This document shows, in pieces, positions 1 to 7,972 of a stretch of 64,000 nucleotides of DNA. This stretch comes from Hyphomicrobiales bacterium (GTDB lineage: Bacteria; Pseudomonadota; Alphaproteobacteria; Rhizobiales; Rhizobiaceae), in NCBI GenBank assembly GCA_900466875.1, contig UBNQ01000035.1, positions 1 through 64,000 of the forward strand. Direction: 5' to 3'. The first letter of the stretch is position 1, and each line of letters starts with the position of its first letter. The notes beneath the pieces are model-generated. The model was not told where the DNA came from, made no database searches, and saw only the letters and a program-made list of their open reading frames with translations. Both the position numbers and the translations under genes were made by a program.

Positions 1-2
1 CG

Positions 3-104
3 ATCTGGGCTGAGGCGAGTGCCTGGACTCTCGACATACTGTTCGGTGGGACGGGAAGCGATATTTTGTATGACGGAGCCGAAACTGATGACCTGAGCCC
101 CTGA
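3..104 (+). pseudogene. C-terminal end of an RTX-like reading frame, truncated
   Basis: The frame is open from the window edge to a TGA at 102-104 and encodes about 33 residues. It contains the stretch LFGGTGSDILYDG, which resembles the GGxGxDxL nonapeptide of calcium-binding RTX proteins exported by type I systems. The stop codon coincides with the TGATCTGCC that looks like the left end of an IS3-family element, so the natural C-terminus may have been cut off. Only one RTX-like unit is visible, so family membership is tentative and the upstream part lies outside the window. Confidence 0.4.
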
Positions 105-245
105 TCTGCCTCCAAATTTTGGTAAAGTCCGTCGTATCAAGGAGACGGACGAAATGATGCATTCCGGTTCACGGACGAGCAGATCATCGGGATATTGAAA
201 GAGCAGGAGAGCGGCCTGAGTACGGCCGATGTTTGCCGTGATCCG
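102..245 (+). mobile_element. Remnant of an IS3-family insertion sequence (left end)
   Basis: The segment begins with a TGATCTGCCTCC terminus typical of IS3-family ends, followed about 50 bp later by the start of an OrfA-like transposase frame. The frame stops resembling a transposase near position 242. No OrfB and no right inverted repeat are seen, so this is a decayed 5-prime fragment. The exact right boundary cannot be fixed by eye. Confidence 0.55.
154..242 (+). pseudogene. IS3-family transposase OrfA fragment, frameshifted and truncated
   Basis: From 162 the frame reads FRFTDEQIIGILKEQESG followed by LSTADVCR, the hallmark N-terminus of IS3-group OrfA (the helix-turn-helix protein that binds IS ends). 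The two ATG codons at 154 and 157, preceded by a GGAGACGGACGA ribosome-binding region, are in another frame. One base appears to be missing between the start codon and the conserved part. After VCR the expected KHGIS... continuation is lost. Non-functional. Confidence 0.7.
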
Positions 246-291
246 AGCCTCGAATTTGCGAGGTTCTGCATCCTGGTTTTGGTGAGGCGTA

Positions 292-1311
292 TCACGTCAG
301 ATCACCCAAAATCTCCGGCTGGATCTCGATCACCTCGCCGGCGGTATATCGCGCGCCCTCCATGAGTTCGAAAAGGCGCTCGACCATGATGGGTACATTC
401 TGCCGAACCATCAGGAAATGCGGATTGAAAACAGCGGCAAGCGGATCCCAGTCAAAACATCCGAAAACGATCTCGCTCATGTTGTGGCCTTGGTCGTGAA
501 ACCAGCGGGCAATTCCTTCCAATGTGATCGTTGAATTGACGAAAATGGCCGAGGGTAGCGCCTTGTGTTTTAAAAGATAGCCATCAAGGACCGGGGCGGC
601 GCGTGAGCCGGAATAACCACAAGGCATGATATTATTCTCGGGGCTTTCGATCCCGCGGGCGTCCAGTGCCTCCTTGAAGCCCGCGATGCGTTCGCGCGTG
701 TTGTGATCCTCTATGCGCCCGCCAACGAAGATAATTGGATCGTTTGGCCTGCCGCAATTTTTCAGTCGGTCGAGAATAGCTTTCGTCAGCATTCTGGCGC
801 CGTCCCGGTTGGCAGAGATGACGGATGGCGCGAGCTTTCCGGGCAAATCGAGATTTATTGTTTCGACACCTTGAGCTTGGCACATGCGGGCAATGCTGTC
901 CGGATCCGTCGCTCCGGTGCAGATGAGTTTCTCCACCCGATGGGAAATCATCATCTGCGCCGCGTCCTGTTCCTGCTGCGGGTCGCGATTGGTGCAGGAA
1001 ACGATGGCAAACAGGCCGCGCTTTCGCGCCTCGGCCTCGAAAATCTGCGCGATCGAGCTGAAATAACGGTTGTCGTAAAGCGGCAGGATCATGCCAATGA
1101 TTCCCGAGCGTTCGCGCCTCAATGCGCGGGCCTGCATGTTGACCGAATAATCCGCATCGGTCGCCACGGAGAGGATCCGCGTCGCCAGCTTTTCGCTGAT
1201 TCGCCTGCTTCGCCAGGTACCGTTCAGAACAGCGCTGACGGTGCTGGGCGACGAGTCGGCCAGTTTCGCCAGGTCGTAGATCGTCAGACGTTTCGGTGCT
1301 TCGGTGGACAA
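292..1311 (-). CDS. LacI-family transcriptional repressor
   Basis: 339 residues, the usual LacI-family length. Residues 8-60 hold the DNA-binding helix-turn-helix and hinge (IYDLAKLADSSPSTVSAVLNG), followed from about residue 67 by a periplasmic-binding-protein-like effector domain (SGIIGMILPLYDNRYFSS). The start is a TTG at 1309-1311, chosen because AGGAG lies 7 bases upstream. The gene is divergent from a sugar ABC operon, and the shared intergenic region carries inverted repeats next to a strong promoter. It is therefore inferred to repress that operon, with a sugar or polyol as inducer. The effector is unknown. Confidence 0.9.
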   Translation of the reverse strand: MSTEAPKRLTIYDLAKLADSSPSTVSAVLNGTWRSRRISEKLATRILSVATDADYSVNMQARALRRERSGIIGMILPLYDNRYFSSIAQIFEAEARKRGLFAIVSCTNRDPQQEQDAAQMMISHRVEKLICTGATDPDSIARMCQAQGVETINLDLPGKLAPSVISANRDGARMLTKAILDRLKNCGRPNDPIIFVGGRIEDHNTRERIAGFKEALDARGIESPENNIMPCGYSGSRAAPVLDGYLLKHKALPSAIFVNSTITLEGIARWFHDQGHNMSEIVFGCFDWDPLAAVFNPHFLMVRQNVPIMVERLFELMEGARYTAGEVIEIQPEILGDLT

Positions 1312-1344
1312 ATCGGCTCTCCTGAAGGGATTAGGAAATTACCA

Positions 1345-1372
1345 TTGACAACTTCGTTCGCAACAACATAAT
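1345..1372 (+). promoter_or_regulatory. Sigma70-type promoter of the sugar ABC operon
   Basis: TTGACA at 1345-1350, a 16-base spacer and CATAAT at 1367-1372 match the housekeeping consensus closely. The predicted start of transcription falls near 1379, immediately before the LacI-type inverted repeats and about 85 bases before the binding-protein start codon. Confidence 0.7.
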
Positions 1373-1381
1373 GCACAACCG

Positions 1382-1413
1382 ATTGCGCAATACTGCACAA
1401 AGGATTGTGCGAT
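1382..1413. promoter_or_regulatory. Probable LacI-family operator pair
   Basis: Two symmetric elements sit just downstream of the promoter: the perfect palindrome ATTGCGCAAT at 1382-1391, and GCACAA-AGGA-TTGTGC at 1395-1410, a perfect 6-bp inverted repeat. The TGCACAA half-site also occurs at 1372-1378. The position over the transcription start is what a roadblock or repression operator would need. Assignment to the adjacent LacI protein is inferred. Confidence 0.6.
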
Positions 1414-1464
1414 AAATTTTCTTTAGCCGGAGGAGGTTGATCCGGCGATATATGGGAGGGTTCC

Positions 1465-2451
1465 ATGAAGCGTAGAGCATTCATTCTCGCAACGATGCTG
1501 GCCGGCTCTGTTCTAGGTGGTAGTGCCGCATTGGCTGCTGACAAGCCGACAATTGCCGTCGTTGCCAAGGTTGGCGGTATCCCGTGGTTCAATGCCATGG
1601 AAAAGGGTATCAAGGAACAAGGCGAGGCGCTTGGCGTCGAAGCCTATATGATCGGCCCGACCAGTGCCGATCCGGCCCTGCAGGTCCGTGCCGTCGAAGA
1701 CCTGATCGCCCGTGGCGTCGACGTTATCGGCGTTGTGCCGAACGATGCCAAGGTGCTGGAGCCGGTGCTGAAGAAGGCACGCGACCAGGGCATCGTGGTC
1801 CTGACGCATGAAAGCCCGGATTCGGAAAACATCGATTACGACTTCGAAATGATCTCCTCCCAGCAGCTGGGTGAAGAGCATGCCAAACTTCTCGCCAAGA
1901 CCACCGATTGCAAGGGATCCTATGCGGTGTTCGTCGGCGGTCTCAGTGTGCCGGCGCATAACGCTTGGGCGGATGCCGCCGTAAATTGGCTATCGGCCAA
2001 TTGCCCGGATATGAAGCAGGCCGCCGATCGCTTCGGTGTTGCCGAAAGCGTCGATGATAGCCGCGATACCGCGCTCGATCTCATTCGTGCCAATCCGGAT
2101 CTCGCAGGCATCATGTCGTTCGGCAGCCAAGGTACCGTTGGTGCCGCGCGCGCCGTCAAGGAACGTGGCCTCGGTGGCAAGGTTGCCGTCATGGGGCTGT
2201 TTTCGCCGGGTCAGGGACGCCGCCTCGTTCATGAAGGCGTCATTACCGGCGGTTTCCAGTGGAGTCCGCTTGAAGCCGGCAAGGCCTTCGTTGCGCTGGG
2301 CGACAAGCTCGTCAAGGGCGAGAAGGTCGAAGATGGCGCCGATCTTCCGGTACTCGGTCCGGTCAAGATGGAAGGCAAGGTCCTGTTTGCCTCCAAGCCG
2401 CTCGAACTGAGCAAGGAAACCGTCGACGGTCTGGCCGAACTCGGCCTCTAA
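1465..2451 (+). CDS. Sugar ABC transporter periplasmic substrate-binding protein
   Basis: 328 residues with a Sec signal peptide (MKRR start, hydrophobic core, cleavage near ALA at residue 24), then a type I periplasmic-binding fold (peripla_BP_4, LsrB/RhaS/RbsB-like) from about residue 28: PTIAVVAKVGGIPWF and later VDVIGVVPND. It captures a sugar or polyol in the periplasm and delivers it to the permeases encoded downstream. GGGAGG lies 5 bases before the ATG. It is the first gene of the operon, followed by a stem-loop that may give it higher expression than the membrane components. The substrate is not evident; the terminal kinase points to a ketopentose or related pentitol product. Confidence 0.9.
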   Translation: MKRRAFILATMLAGSVLGGSAALAADKPTIAVVAKVGGIPWFNAMEKGIKEQGEALGVEAYMIGPTSADPALQVRAVEDLIARGVDVIGVVPNDAKVLEPVLKKARDQGIVVLTHESPDSENIDYDFEMISSQQLGEEHAKLLAKTTDCKGSYAVFVGGLSVPAHNAWADAAVNWLSANCPDMKQAADRFGVAESVDDSRDTALDLIRANPDLAGIMSFGSQGTVGAARAVKERGLGGKVAVMGLFSPGQGRRLVHEGVITGGFQWSPLEAGKAFVALGDKLVKGEKVEDGADLPVLGPVKMEGKVLFASKPLELSKETVDGLAELGL

Positions 2452-2461
2452 TATCCTCCCA

Positions 2462-2502
2462 GGGACTGGACGGCCGCTGGCATTTCGGTCGGCGGCTGTC
2501 CC
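2462..2502 (+). promoter_or_regulatory. Intercistronic stem-loop after the binding-protein gene
   Basis: GGGAC at 2462-2466 pairs with GTCCC at 2498-2502, and GGCCG at 2472-2476 pairs with CGGTC at 2486-2490 (one G-U). There is no T-run, so it is more likely an mRNA-stabilising or partial-attenuation hairpin between the binding protein and the ATPase than a full terminator. Confidence 0.4.
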
Positions 2503-2528
2503 CGCACGGTGACGGCAAGGTCAAAATC

Positions 2529-4016
2529 ATGATGGATATTGCAATAAGCGCCAAGCACATCAGCAAGGTGTTTGGACAGGTGCGCGTTCTCGACGATGTG
2601 GCGTTCGAACTGCGCCGCGGCGAGGTCCTTTGCCTTGCCGGCGAAAACGGATGCGGCAAGAGCACGCTGATCAAGATCATCAACGGTGTTTATACGCCGG
2701 AAGCGGGTGCCGAATTCCAGTTTGGCGACGACAAGGTGTCTGGGATAACGCCGCATGATGCGCGTCATCGCGGCATTCATGTCATCTGGCAGGATCTGGC
2801 GATTTTCCCGCATCTGACCGTGGCCGAAAACATCGTCTTCGACGACTATGTCGCCAGCCCGCTTCGTCCTCTTTCGCGCAAGAAGGCGCGTGATGAAGCC
2901 CGCAGGATCATCGCCAAGATCGGCGCAGATCTCGATCCGGATATGCTGGTCGAAGACCTGTCGATCGCCAAACGCCAGCTTGTTGCCATCTGCCGTGTCA
3001 TGCGGGCGGAAGCAAAAATCATCTTCATGGACGAGCCGACAGCCTCTCTGACGGCGCGTGAAGTCAAGGCTTTGCTCGATATTGCCCGCACCTTGTCTGC
3101 TCAAGGCGTCTCGATCGTATTCGTCAGCCACCGCCTTTCCGAGGTGCTGGATGTCTGCCAGCGCGTCACCGTCCTTCGCAATGGCAAGCTCGTCGGCACC
3201 TATCCGACGGAAGGCATGACGCAGGCGCGGCTTTCCGAGCTGATGACAGGCCGTGAATTGACGCAGGAACCGCGTGCTCCCGGCAAGGTCGGAGACGTGC
3301 TGCTGGAATTGCAGGGCTTGAGCCGAACCGGTGAATTCGAGGATGTCTCGCTGAAACTGCATCGCGGCGAAATTCTCGGTCTGGCGGGCCTTTTGGGGGC
3401 CGGGCGCACGGAACTGGCGCATGTGATCTTTGGCATGCACCCGCCGACCTCGGGCCGGATATTCAAGGACGGCAAGCCTCTGGCGCTGTCATCGAACCGT
3501 GACGCGGTTGCTGCCGGCATCGCCTATGTCTCGGAAGATCGTCTCAATCTCGGTCTGGTGCAGAACCAGTCGATCAACATGAACACGGCCGCAACCGTTC
3601 TGCCCGAACTGGAGGCTCCGCGCTTTTTCCTGTCGCCAAAGCGCATCAGGCAATTGACCGCGGACTGGATCGCCAAGCTTCAAACTAAGGTTTCGAATGC
3701 GGACCTGCCGGTTTCATCGCTTTCAGGCGGCAATCAGCAGCGTGTCGTCCTGGCAAAATGGTTGGCGACGCGGCCGGATGTCCTCATCCTCGACTGCCCG
3801 ACCGTTGGTGTCGATGTGGGCGCCAAGCAGGGTATCTTCAAGATCATCCGCGATCTCGCAGATCAGGGCATGTCGATCATCCTGATCTCCGACGAGGCGG
3901 GTGAGCTCTGGTATAACAGCGACCGCATTCTGCTCCTGCGCGACGGGCGTCTGGTCGAGGACGTCCGGCCGGTCGACATCAAGGAAGAAGAGTTGGAGGG
4001 AATGATCAATGCCTAA
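2529..4016 (+). CDS. Sugar ABC transporter ATP-binding protein with two nucleotide-binding domains (RbsA/MglA type)
   Basis: 495 residues, the usual length for duplicated CUT2-family ATPases. The N-terminal half has a full Walker A (GENGCGKST, about residue 38). The C-terminal half has a degenerate P-loop (GLLGAGRTE) and an intact signature (LSGGNQQRV), as in RbsA/MglA, where only one site hydrolyses ATP efficiently. It powers the two permeases encoded next; its stop overlaps the next start by 8 bases. Two adjacent ATGs (2529, 2532) are possible. Confidence 0.92.
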   Translation: MMDIAISAKHISKVFGQVRVLDDVAFELRRGEVLCLAGENGCGKSTLIKIINGVYTPEAGAEFQFGDDKVSGITPHDARHRGIHVIWQDLAIFPHLTVAENIVFDDYVASPLRPLSRKKARDEARRIIAKIGADLDPDMLVEDLSIAKRQLVAICRVMRAEAKIIFMDEPTASLTAREVKALLDIARTLSAQGVSIVFVSHRLSEVLDVCQRVTVLRNGKLVGTYPTEGMTQARLSELMTGRELTQEPRAPGKVGDVLLELQGLSRTGEFEDVSLKLHRGEILGLAGLLGAGRTELAHVIFGMHPPTSGRIFKDGKPLALSSNRDAVAAGIAYVSEDRLNLGLVQNQSINMNTAATVLPELEAPRFFLSPKRIRQLTADWIAKLQTKVSNADLPVSSLSGGNQQRVVLAKWLATRPDVLILDCPTVGVDVGAKQGIFKIIRDLADQGMSIILISDEAGELWYNSDRILLLRDGRLVEDVRPVDIKEEELEGMINA

Positions 4017-4992
4017 CATCCGTCTCGGCACGGAAGGCGTGCTCGCACTCCTGATCCTTGTCCTCTGCATCCTGCTCAGCTTCGTCACCGACACTTTTCT
4101 GTCGCTGCAGAACCTGTTCGACCTTCTGAATAACCAGTCGGTCAACATCATCTTCGCCGTCGGGCTGGTGGTCGTGCTGATTGCGGGCGGGATCGATATC
4201 TCCTTCGCCGTCGCAGCCTCCGTCGTTCAATATGTGGTTCTCACCCTGCTGATGCCGATGGGTGGCGGAAACTGGATTTTCGGCATTGCGCTGGCCATGG
4301 CCTGCGGCGCCGTGCTTGGCCTGTTCAATGCCTTCCTGATCTACAGATTCAGGATCGTGTCGATCATTGCGACCATCGGCACATTCAACCTATATTTCGG
4401 CTTGCTGATGTATTTCACCGGCGGCGTGTCGATCTACGATATCCCGGACTGGCTGTATGATGCGGTGCCGCTGGTATCGCTTCCAGCCGAGCGTGGCACA
4501 GCGACACTCTATCTGCCGGTTGCGGTCATGATCGTCATGTCGCTTCTGACCTGGTTCATTCTGACGAGGACCGGTTTTGGTCGCGCCGTCTATGGTTATG
4601 GTTCCAGTTCGGAAGCCGCTCTGCGCTCGGGCGTGCGGGCATGGCAGATCCATGCCTTTGCCTATGGCTGGCTCGGACTTTGTGCGGGTGTCGCCGGATT
4701 GATGCAGGCGCATATCGTGCAGGAAGCCGTGCCGAACGCGCTGAACGGGCAGGAACTGCCGATCCTGGCATCTGTCGTGCTTGGCGGCGCCACGCTCGGC
4801 GGCGGTCGCGGCACGGTCATTGGCGCCATTCTCGGCGTGCTGCTGCTTGCCGTTGTCCAGAACGGTCTCAACCTGATGAGCGTAACACCCTACGCGTTCC
4901 AGATGATCGTCGGATTCATCATTCTGGTGGCGATCACCGCCAGCAATCTTGGAAAAATCCTGCCCGGCAAATCGCGGGCGAGGGAGGTTTGA
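4009..4992 (+). CDS. Sugar ABC transporter permease 1 (RbsC-like)
   Basis: 327 residues with about eight to ten hydrophobic segments and the BPD_transp_2 (RbsC/LsrC) pattern, including LIAGGIDISFAVAAS early on and ASVVLGGATLGGGRGT near residue 255. It is an inner-membrane channel subunit. It overlaps the ATPase gene and is followed 2 bases later by a second, related permease, so the transporter probably uses a permease heterodimer as in the LsrCD (autoinducer-2) system. Confidence 0.9.
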   Translation: MPNIRLGTEGVLALLILVLCILLSFVTDTFLSLQNLFDLLNNQSVNIIFAVGLVVVLIAGGIDISFAVAASVVQYVVLTLLMPMGGGNWIFGIALAMACGAVLGLFNAFLIYRFRIVSIIATIGTFNLYFGLLMYFTGGVSIYDIPDWLYDAVPLVSLPAERGTATLYLPVAVMIVMSLLTWFILTRTGFGRAVYGYGSSSEAALRSGVRAWQIHAFAYGWLGLCAGVAGLMQAHIVQEAVPNALNGQELPILASVVLGGATLGGGRGTVIGAILGVLLLAVVQNGLNLMSVTPYAFQMIVGFIILVAITASNLGKILPGKSRAREV

Positions 4993-4994
4993 TC

Positions 4995-5993
4995 ATGGCG
5001 ACCGATAGCACAAAGACGGTTTCTCCTGCGCCTTCGCAGGCACGGATAGGCGGCGATGCCATCGAAATGATGGTGATGGCGCTGCTGCTGGCTGCCAGCA
5101 TCGCGCTGTTTGCATTCATGGCGCCCGGCTTCCTGAGCGCCGGCAATTTTTCGTCGATGGCGCGGCAATTGCCGGAACTGGCCATTCTCTCGCTTGCCAT
5201 GTTCGTGCCGGTCATATCCGGCGGCCTAAACCTGTCAGTCACGTTCACCGCCAATATTGCCGGTCTTACCACCGCCTGGCTGGTCAAGGGCGCTCTGGTC
5301 AGCGCGGGCATCGCAAGCCTGCCGCTTGCGATCGCCGCCGGTCTTGCCGCAGGCGGTCTATCGGGCTTGATGATCGGCGTCATCGTCGCCTATGTCGGCG
5401 CCCACCCGATCCTCGTGACGCTCGGTGCGATGATCTTTCTACGCGGCCTTGGCGAGTTTCTGACGCGCGGTGGCGATATTTCCGGGATGCCGGAGGCGTT
5501 TCTGGCAATCGGAAACAGCACCCTTCTCGGCATTCCGATGCCGATGCTGATCTTCCTGGCCGCTGCGGGCGTGCTCGCCTACATCATGCAGTTCACAAAG
5601 GCCGGTTTTTCCATCCACATGATCGGCTCGAATCTGAAAGCCACGGAGTATTCGGGCATCAACGTCAAGAAGGTGACGATGATCCTCTATACGTTGTCCG
5701 GTGTGCTGGCAGGCCTCGCGGGCATGATCATGCTGGCGCGCTTCAATTCGGTGCGCGTCGGCCACGGGGAAAGCTATCTCCTGATCACCATTCTCGCGTG
5801 CTTCATGGCCGGTGCCAATCCTTTTGGCGGCTTCGGGCGTGTCCTGCCGCTGGTGCTCGGCCTGATGAGCCTGCAGGTGATCGCATCGGGCATGAACCTG
5901 ATGGGCGCGAGCCAGCATCTGGCAACAGCCGTCTGGGGTGGGTTCCTGATCGCCGTGATGATCGTGCGTGCGCCATTTCTCAAGAAGACATAA
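4995..5993 (+). CDS. Sugar ABC transporter permease 2 (RbsC-like)
   Basis: 332 residues from the ATG at 4995; GGGAGG sits 9 bases upstream, and the frame is open much further upstream only as an alternative reading of the first permease. It is a BPD_transp_2 membrane protein with VPVISGGLNLSVTF near residue 75 and a final ACFMAGANPFGGFGRVLPL motif. It partners with permease 1. The closest architecture is a CUT2 importer with two different permeases. Confidence 0.9.
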   Translation: MATDSTKTVSPAPSQARIGGDAIEMMVMALLLAASIALFAFMAPGFLSAGNFSSMARQLPELAILSLAMFVPVISGGLNLSVTFTANIAGLTTAWLVKGALVSAGIASLPLAIAAGLAAGGLSGLMIGVIVAYVGAHPILVTLGAMIFLRGLGEFLTRGGDISGMPEAFLAIGNSTLLGIPMPMLIFLAAAGVLAYIMQFTKAGFSIHMIGSNLKATEYSGINVKKVTMILYTLSGVLAGLAGMIMLARFNSVRVGHGESYLLITILACFMAGANPFGGFGRVLPLVLGLMSLQVIASGMNLMGASQHLATAVWGGFLIAVMIVRAPFLKKT

Positions 5994-6009
5994 CCGGGTG
6001 AAGACCAGC

Positions 6010-7566
6010 ATGAACGTTCAGGATTACGTCGTCGGCATCGACATCGGCACGGGCAGCGCGCGCGCCGGCGTGTTCGATCGCAAAGGCAACCTTCTGGCAG
6101 AAGCCAAGCAGGCGATCGCGATGAACCGGCCGCAGACCCATTTTGTCGAGCAGAGTACGACGGACATCTGGCAGGCTATATGCCATTCGGTGCGAAAAGC
6201 GGTTGGCGATGCTGGCGTGCCTGCCGAGCGCGTGAAAAGCGTTTCCGTCAGCGCGACCTGTTCACTTGTCCTCCTGGACAAGGATCATGCTCCCCTTCGC
6301 CTGTCTGAAGGAGAGCCAGGCTGGAATATCATCGTGTGGATGGATCACCGCGCCACAGCGGAAGCCGAGGAATGCACGGCAACCGGCGGCAAGCCACTTG
6401 CCAATCTCGGCGGCGTGATGTCGCCAGAGATGGAAATGCCGAAGCTGATGTGGCTGAAGCGGAACCGTCCAGACCTCTACGCCGATATCGGTTATGCCGG
6501 CGACCTGGGCGATTGGGTCGGTTTCAAATGCACCGGCTCGCTGGAACGTTCCGTCTGCATGCTGGCCTGCAAATGGACCTTCGATCCGCGTCCCGACTTC
6601 GGCTGGGATCGCGATTTTCTCGGCAAGATCGATATGCTCGATGTTCTCGAAACGGCGGCCCTACCTGAAACAGCGCTGCCCGTCGGGACGACGCTAGGCC
6701 ACCTGACCTCAGACGCCGCGGGCGATCTCGGGCTCACTACAGACTGTGTCTTTGCAGTCGGCATGATCGATGCCTATGCCGGTGCACTCGGCACGCTGGG
6801 CCGCAGCCTTCAGGATCGGCCGGATCATCGGCTCGCCCTCATCGCCGGCACGTCCACTTGCCATATCGCAGCCCAACCTGACCGGCGCGAAGTGCCGGGT
6901 GTCTGGGGTCCTTATCCAGGCGCGTTGTGCGATGGCTATGTCGCCAATGAAGGCGGACAGAGCGTCACCGGTGCATTGCTCGACCACATCGTGGCGCTAT
7001 TTGCAGGCGGCAAGGAATTCGGAACGGATCCGCACGGCGCCCTGTCGGCACTGCTGTTGGACCGTCTCGAGAGCGGCGATCCGGCGCCCGACATTCACAT
7101 GCTTCCGGATTTTATCGGCAACCGCTCTCCCTTCGCCGATGCCGACATTCGCGGCAAGATCACCGGCCTGACACTGGAGGATCCGCGCGAGACGTTTATC
7201 AAGGTCTATTGGGCCGCCGCAACGGCACTGGTTTACGGCACACGACTCATCATCGAACGCATGAACGAGCATGGTTATGCGATCGATACGCTGCATTTGA
7301 GCGGCGGGCACAACAAGTCACCTCTGCTGCGCAAGCTTTATGCCGATGGTACCGGCTGCAGGATCGTGCTCTCGCAGGCGCAAGAACCTGTCCTGCTGGG
7401 CGCGGCCGTTGCAGCAATGGCGCCGTTTGCGGCCGCCGATGTCTTGAATGTTGCCGGCGCTCTTGAGCCAAGAGAAGATGTTATCGAACCGGATCTCGCC
7501 ACGCGTGACATGCATGAGCGACGCTACAATGCTTTTCTGGCTCTGTATCAACCGATAGTTCGTTAG
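6010..7566 (+). CDS. FGGY-family carbohydrate kinase, D-ribulokinase type
   Basis: 518 residues from the ATG at 6010. N-terminal FGGY domain: GIDIGTGSARAGVFD (phosphate loop) and WMDHRA near residue 113. C-terminal domain: GTSTCH near residue 280, then VPGVWGPYPGALCDGY and NEGGQSVTG. This last signature is the one found in eukaryotic FGGY/Ydr109c and bacterial D-ribulose kinases, rather than in glycerol kinase or xylulokinase. It would phosphorylate the imported ketose in the cytoplasm. It closes the LacI-controlled operon, with only 16 bases separating it from permease 2. No dehydrogenase or epimerase follows, so either the ketose is imported directly or the rest of the pathway is elsewhere. 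Confidence 0.85.
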   Translation: MNVQDYVVGIDIGTGSARAGVFDRKGNLLAEAKQAIAMNRPQTHFVEQSTTDIWQAICHSVRKAVGDAGVPAERVKSVSVSATCSLVLLDKDHAPLRLSEGEPGWNIIVWMDHRATAEAEECTATGGKPLANLGGVMSPEMEMPKLMWLKRNRPDLYADIGYAGDLGDWVGFKCTGSLERSVCMLACKWTFDPRPDFGWDRDFLGKIDMLDVLETAALPETALPVGTTLGHLTSDAAGDLGLTTDCVFAVGMIDAYAGALGTLGRSLQDRPDHRLALIAGTSTCHIAAQPDRREVPGVWGPYPGALCDGYVANEGGQSVTGALLDHIVALFAGGKEFGTDPHGALSALLLDRLESGDPAPDIHMLPDFIGNRSPFADADIRGKITGLTLEDPRETFIKVYWAAATALVYGTRLIIERMNEHGYAIDTLHLSGGHNKSPLLRKLYADGTGCRIVLSQAQEPVLLGAAVAAMAPFAAADVLNVAGALEPREDVIEPDLATRDMHERRYNAFLALYQPIVR

Positions 7567-7972
7567 GTAGGCGATGTTTCGTGCGCCTGATCGTTATTTT
7601 GTGAGTTCATGCCGAAGCGCGAAATGCGGGCTTGTCGCAGATTTCGATCGGGTTGGGCGTTCTTGACGGACAATGGCCCTATTGCCGATCTGCCGAAATA
7701 ACGCTTGATGCTGTCACCACGGCCCACATGACCGCTGATTGCAGAATCTCGTCATTTTCGGGCCGCGCGGCAACAAGACCGTCTCTTTCCTGTCGATTAA
7801 GACTGGTTTAGTCCCAACTGCGCGCCTTTTGCCTGCGAGGATAGCCCGAAAGGATGACCTCTTTAGTCCAAATGGGCAGGATAAAGCGTCTTCTTTTTCG
7901 GCTAAATTTGGAGAAGAGCACTTAGAGTGAGCTCATCTATTTTATCTCCGAATTTTGCGAGAGGGGCATGCC
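7567..7972. other. Intergenic region upstream of the giant secreted-type protein
   Basis: 406 bases with no convincing coding frame. It holds two copies of TTTAGTCC (7807-7814 and 7862-7869) 55 bp apart, the first inside a small palindrome (GACT-GGTTT-AGTC). A GAGAGGGG ribosome-binding site at about 7959-7966 serves the ATG at 7973. No clear terminator after the kinase and no consensus promoter were found. Confidence 0.4.
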
